The notes under the pieces are model-generated. The model was not told the DNA's origin, searched no databases, and saw only the letters and a list, made by a program, of their open reading frames with translations. This document shows, one piece after another, positions 61,486-64,000 of a stretch of 64,000 nt of DNA. The DNA is from Pseudomonas rhizosphaerae (GTDB lineage Bacteria; Pseudomonadota; Gammaproteobacteria; Pseudomonadales; Pseudomonadaceae), in assembly GCF_000761155.1 (NCBI RefSeq), contig NZ_CP009533.1:2232001-2296000 (forward strand), given 5' to 3'. How positions within the stretch are numbered: position 1 is the stretch's first letter; each line of letters starts with the position of its first letter. Both the position numbers and the translations under genes were made by a program.

Positions 61486-61722
61486 GCTGGAATCCTTTTC
61501 AGTGAGGTGAGCGCAGTGCAGGCCCGGTCGAAGGGGCATGCGAAACTGCGCAGGGCACCTTCATAGAACGACAGGTTTGATCAGGGTTCAGCCGGGCAAG
61601 GCAAGCCATCCGAGGGGTGCGCGCCTGGCTGCGCAATATTTCACGGAACCGGGGTGTGACTTGGCCCATCCTATGCTGTGTCAGAACCTACCCCCGAGGT
61701 TTTGCCAAGGAAGAGCGCCGCG

Positions 61723-62760
61723 ATGGTCCGTCGTTGTGCAGTACTCGTTTCTCTGCTGCTGTTGAGCCTGCTTTCGGTGCAGGCTCAAGCGAACCCCCAT
61801 GCCCGCTGGAACGTGGGCTACCACCTGCTGACCTTCAACGATCCGCTCGACGAGCAGCCGATGCAGGCCTACGCCTTCTATCCGACTCAAGGGCATACGC
61901 GGCCCGCACGCCTGGGCAGCTACAGCATCGACGCGCTGCAGGATGCGCCCGTGGCGATCGGTCGTTTCCCGCTGTTGATGTTGTCCCACGGCAACACTGG
62001 CACGCCGTTGGCCTTGCATGACTTGATCACGGCGCTGACGCGCAAAGGCTTCGTCGTCGTGGCCGTGGTGCACCCGGGCGACAATGCGCAGGATCACAGT
62101 CGACTGGGTAAACTGAGCAACCTCTACGGTCGGCCGCTGCAGATTTCCCAGGCGATTACCGCCGCGCTGGGCGATTCGATGTTGTCACCGTTCGTCAACG
62201 CCAATGCGGTCGGCGTGATCGGCTACTCGGCGGGCGGCGAAACGGCGCTGATCCTGTCCGGCGCACGTCCCGACCTGCAACGCCTGCGCAAGTACTGCGA
62301 AGAGCGCCCGTTCGACGCCGACGCCTGCCAGACGCGTGGTGAACTGGAAGCCGACCGCGACGACCTCACCCCCGAGGCAGACCCACGGGTGCGCGCCCTG
62401 TTATTGATGGCGCCGCTGAGCCTGATGTTCGGTCGCCAGACCCTGGCCGAGGTCCACCTGCCAACGCTTATCTACAGCGGCGACAACGATCAGTTGGTAG
62501 CCATCGACAAGAATGCCGACGCGCTGGCGCGCAAACTGCCCGGCAACACGGACTATCGCCTGCTGCCCGGTGCCGGTCATTTCGTCTTCATGGCTCCTTG
62601 CAGCGACGAACAACGCAGCGCCTCGCCGGCACTGTGTACCGATGCCGATGGCGTGGACCGCGAAGGCATCCACCGCGACCTGATCCACGAAGCCGGCAAA
62701 TTCTTTACCCATACCCTCGGCCGGCCTTCACGCGCAGGCCTGCAGACCGCCGATCACTGA
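61723..62760 (+). CDS. Exported alpha/beta hydrolase, dienelactone hydrolase / PAF-acetylhydrolase type
   Basis: A 345-residue hydrolase with a signal peptide ending VQAQAN (about residue 23). The oxyanion region is LLMLSHGNTGTPL, the nucleophile elbow is GYSAGG, the acid is probably in YSGDNDQLV, and the histidine is in LPGAGHFVFMAPC. Substrate unknown. Its 3' end overlaps the convergent MFS gene by 7 bases. GGAAGAG precedes the chosen ATG. Confidence 0.85.
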   Translation: MVRRCAVLVSLLLLSLLSVQAQANPHARWNVGYHLLTFNDPLDEQPMQAYAFYPTQGHTRPARLGSYSIDALQDAPVAIGRFPLLMLSHGNTGTPLALHDLITALTRKGFVVVAVVHPGDNAQDHSRLGKLSNLYGRPLQISQAITAALGDSMLSPFVNANAVGVIGYSAGGETALILSGARPDLQRLRKYCEERPFDADACQTRGELEADRDDLTPEADPRVRALLLMAPLSLMFGRQTLAEVHLPTLIYSGDNDQLVAIDKNADALARKLPGNTDYRLLPGAGHFVFMAPCSDEQRSASPALCTDADGVDREGIHRDLIHEAGKFFTHTLGRPSRAGLQTADH

Positions 62761-63938
62761 TCCTGCCGCGAGAGCCACACGGTCAGGCCCAAAGCGACCA
62801 GGGAAAGTCCGGCCGCGAGGGCGAAGATCGAGCCATAACCGAACCCGGCCGCCACGGCGCCCATCACCGGCCCCGCAATCGCCAGGGCCAGGTCGAAGAA
62901 CACCGCGAACGCACTCAGCCCAGCGCCCCGGCTGGTGCCAGGCACCTTGTGGATGGCCAGCACGCCAAGCGCCGGATAGACCAGTGACAACCCCAACCCC
63001 GCCAGCGCCGCACCTGCCAGGGTGAACACCGGCGAGGGCGCCAGCCACAGCAGGCACAGCCCGACCACTTCGGTGGCGATGCAGGCCATGGCCACGGTAG
63101 ACCCGCCCAGATGGTTGATGCTGTTGATGAACACCAGCCGGGCCGCGATGAAGCTGATGCCGAAAGCCGTCAGGCACCACGCCGCGCCTTCCCAGCCGCG
63201 TTCCACGTAATACAGGGTGATGAACGTCGTGAGCGTACCGTAGCCGATCGATGCCAGCATCAGGCTCATGCCGTGGGGGGCGACCCGACCGAAAGCAGAC
63301 CAGAACGGCATGCGCTCGCCGCGCACCACGGGGGAGGCCGGCGTACTGCGAATCATCCACAGGCCCAGGGCGCTCAACGCCATCAAGGCAATGCCCAGGC
63401 TCCAGAAACCGGCGAAGGCAACCATCAACACGCCCAGGGGCGCGCCAATCGCGATTGCGCCGTAGGATGCGATGCCGTTCCACGAAATGACCTTGGCCAT
63501 GTGTTCGGCGCCGACCCGGCTGATGCCCCAACTGCTGGTGCCCACCCCGATGGCGCCCTGGGCCAGGCCCAGGACCACACGCCCGGCGATCAGCACCCCC
63601 AGGCTCCACTGCGGCACGCTGTGCAGGAACACCGAGGCGAACGTCAGCGCACCGCTGATGCCGATACCGATCAGCCCATAGACGATGGTGCGCTTGGTGC
63701 CCAGGGCATCGGCCATGCGCCCGGCGCTGGGGCGGCTGAGCAAGGTTGCCAGGTATTGCGCGCCGATCACCACACCTGCGGCCACGGCGCTGAACCCCAG
63801 CTGGTCGTGAACGTAGCCTGGCAGCACCGCGATGGGCAGCCCGATGGAGATGAAGGCAATGAAGGTATAGAAAACGATGGAGATGATTTGCAGGGTGATA
63901 GAGGCAGGTGGCGACACGGGTTGGGCAGAATCAGTCAT
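62754..63938 (-). CDS. MFS transporter, YhhS-like
   Basis: A 394-residue transporter with 12 hydrophobic segments. The N-terminal FYTFIAFISIGLPIAVLPGYV, motif A region SRPSAGRMADALGTKRTI and the GRVVLGLAQGAIGVGTSSWGI segment match YhhS-type efflux proteins. It probably exports small molecules; the substrate is unknown. It is convergent with the hydrolase gene; the 62 bases beyond its start to the window edge show no gene. Confidence 0.85.
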   Translation of the reverse strand: MTDSAQPVSPPASITLQIISIVFYTFIAFISIGLPIAVLPGYVHDQLGFSAVAAGVVIGAQYLATLLSRPSAGRMADALGTKRTIVYGLIGIGISGALTFASVFLHSVPQWSLGVLIAGRVVLGLAQGAIGVGTSSWGISRVGAEHMAKVISWNGIASYGAIAIGAPLGVLMVAFAGFWSLGIALMALSALGLWMIRSTPASPVVRGERMPFWSAFGRVAPHGMSLMLASIGYGTLTTFITLYYVERGWEGAAWCLTAFGISFIAARLVFINSINHLGGSTVAMACIATEVVGLCLLWLAPSPVFTLAGAALAGLGLSLVYPALGVLAIHKVPGTSRGAGLSAFAVFFDLALAIAGPVMGAVAAGFGYGSIFALAAGLSLVALGLTVWLSRQDQ

Positions 63939-64000
63939 GAGCTCGTTCGCAGGCGTGCGGTTGAGGTCCCCTTGGACAAGGGACGTTGGTTAAAGCAAAG

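Overview
The window is a chromosomal stretch of a high-GC gammaproteobacterium, almost certainly a Pseudomonas and probably of the P. putida/fulva side of the genus. This is inferred from protein similarity (small families confined to pseudomonads, the TerC/NhaR pair, galactarate operon, pgm and uppP contexts) and from a repeated extragenic palindrome with core GCGGCTTGCGCCGCTGC, typical of pseudomonad REP elements. I see no prophage, integrase, insertion sequence or CRISPR array. It reads as ordinary chromosome with several accessory modules.

Layout. 1-2700: an MFS carrier and a class V aminotransferase, divergent from an FCD-type GntR regulator with a likely operator. 2772-5429: a two-partner-secretion exoprotein (TpsA type) with no TpsB partner here. 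5630-8781: a CodA-type deaminase with an altered active-site residue, nhaR, and a divergent TerC membrane protein. 8850-14520: small lipoproteins and conserved small proteins, a FAD amine oxidoreductase, tRNA-Val(GAC), and an endonuclease I operon preceded by a perfect LexA box. 14800-18513: an alpha-ketoglutarate dioxygenase plus sulfonate-type ABC transporter operon. 18721-23700: an MFS protein, a GFA-domain protein, a PQQ sugar dehydrogenase and two glycosyltransferases. 23770-29224: a six-gene overlapping stressosome operon (RsbR, RsbS, RsbT, ATPase-phosphatase fusion, two kinases). 29937-33996: galactarate catabolism (GntR, GudP-type carrier, GarD). 34168-41931: pgm, a UvrD-like helicase, and a KaiC-like ATPase coupled to a hybrid kinase. 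42049-46099: a TPR protein and an EmrA/EmrB-like pump.

46145-55969 is a corrinoid block. One cobalamin riboswitch precedes a BtuF/BtuC/BtuD-like uptake system, and a second precedes cobW, cobN and a chlI/chlD gene. The chlI frame ends at an in-phase A AAA AAG slippery heptamer followed by a perfect 9-bp hairpin. A -1 shift there fuses the AAA+ domain to a VWA domain that has no start codon of its own, so one gene should supply both the small and medium cobaltochelatase subunits.

56174-63938 holds a degenerate sigma-54-type ATPase, PnuC plus a nucleoside-kinase-like NadR-family protein, UppP, several small envelope proteins, an OBAP lipoprotein, an alpha/beta hydrolase and an MFS carrier. Gene ends come from open reading frames. 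Starts were chosen by ribosome binding site, overlap with the neighbour and family length. Functional names rest on recognised motifs and remembered family sequences, not on database searches.
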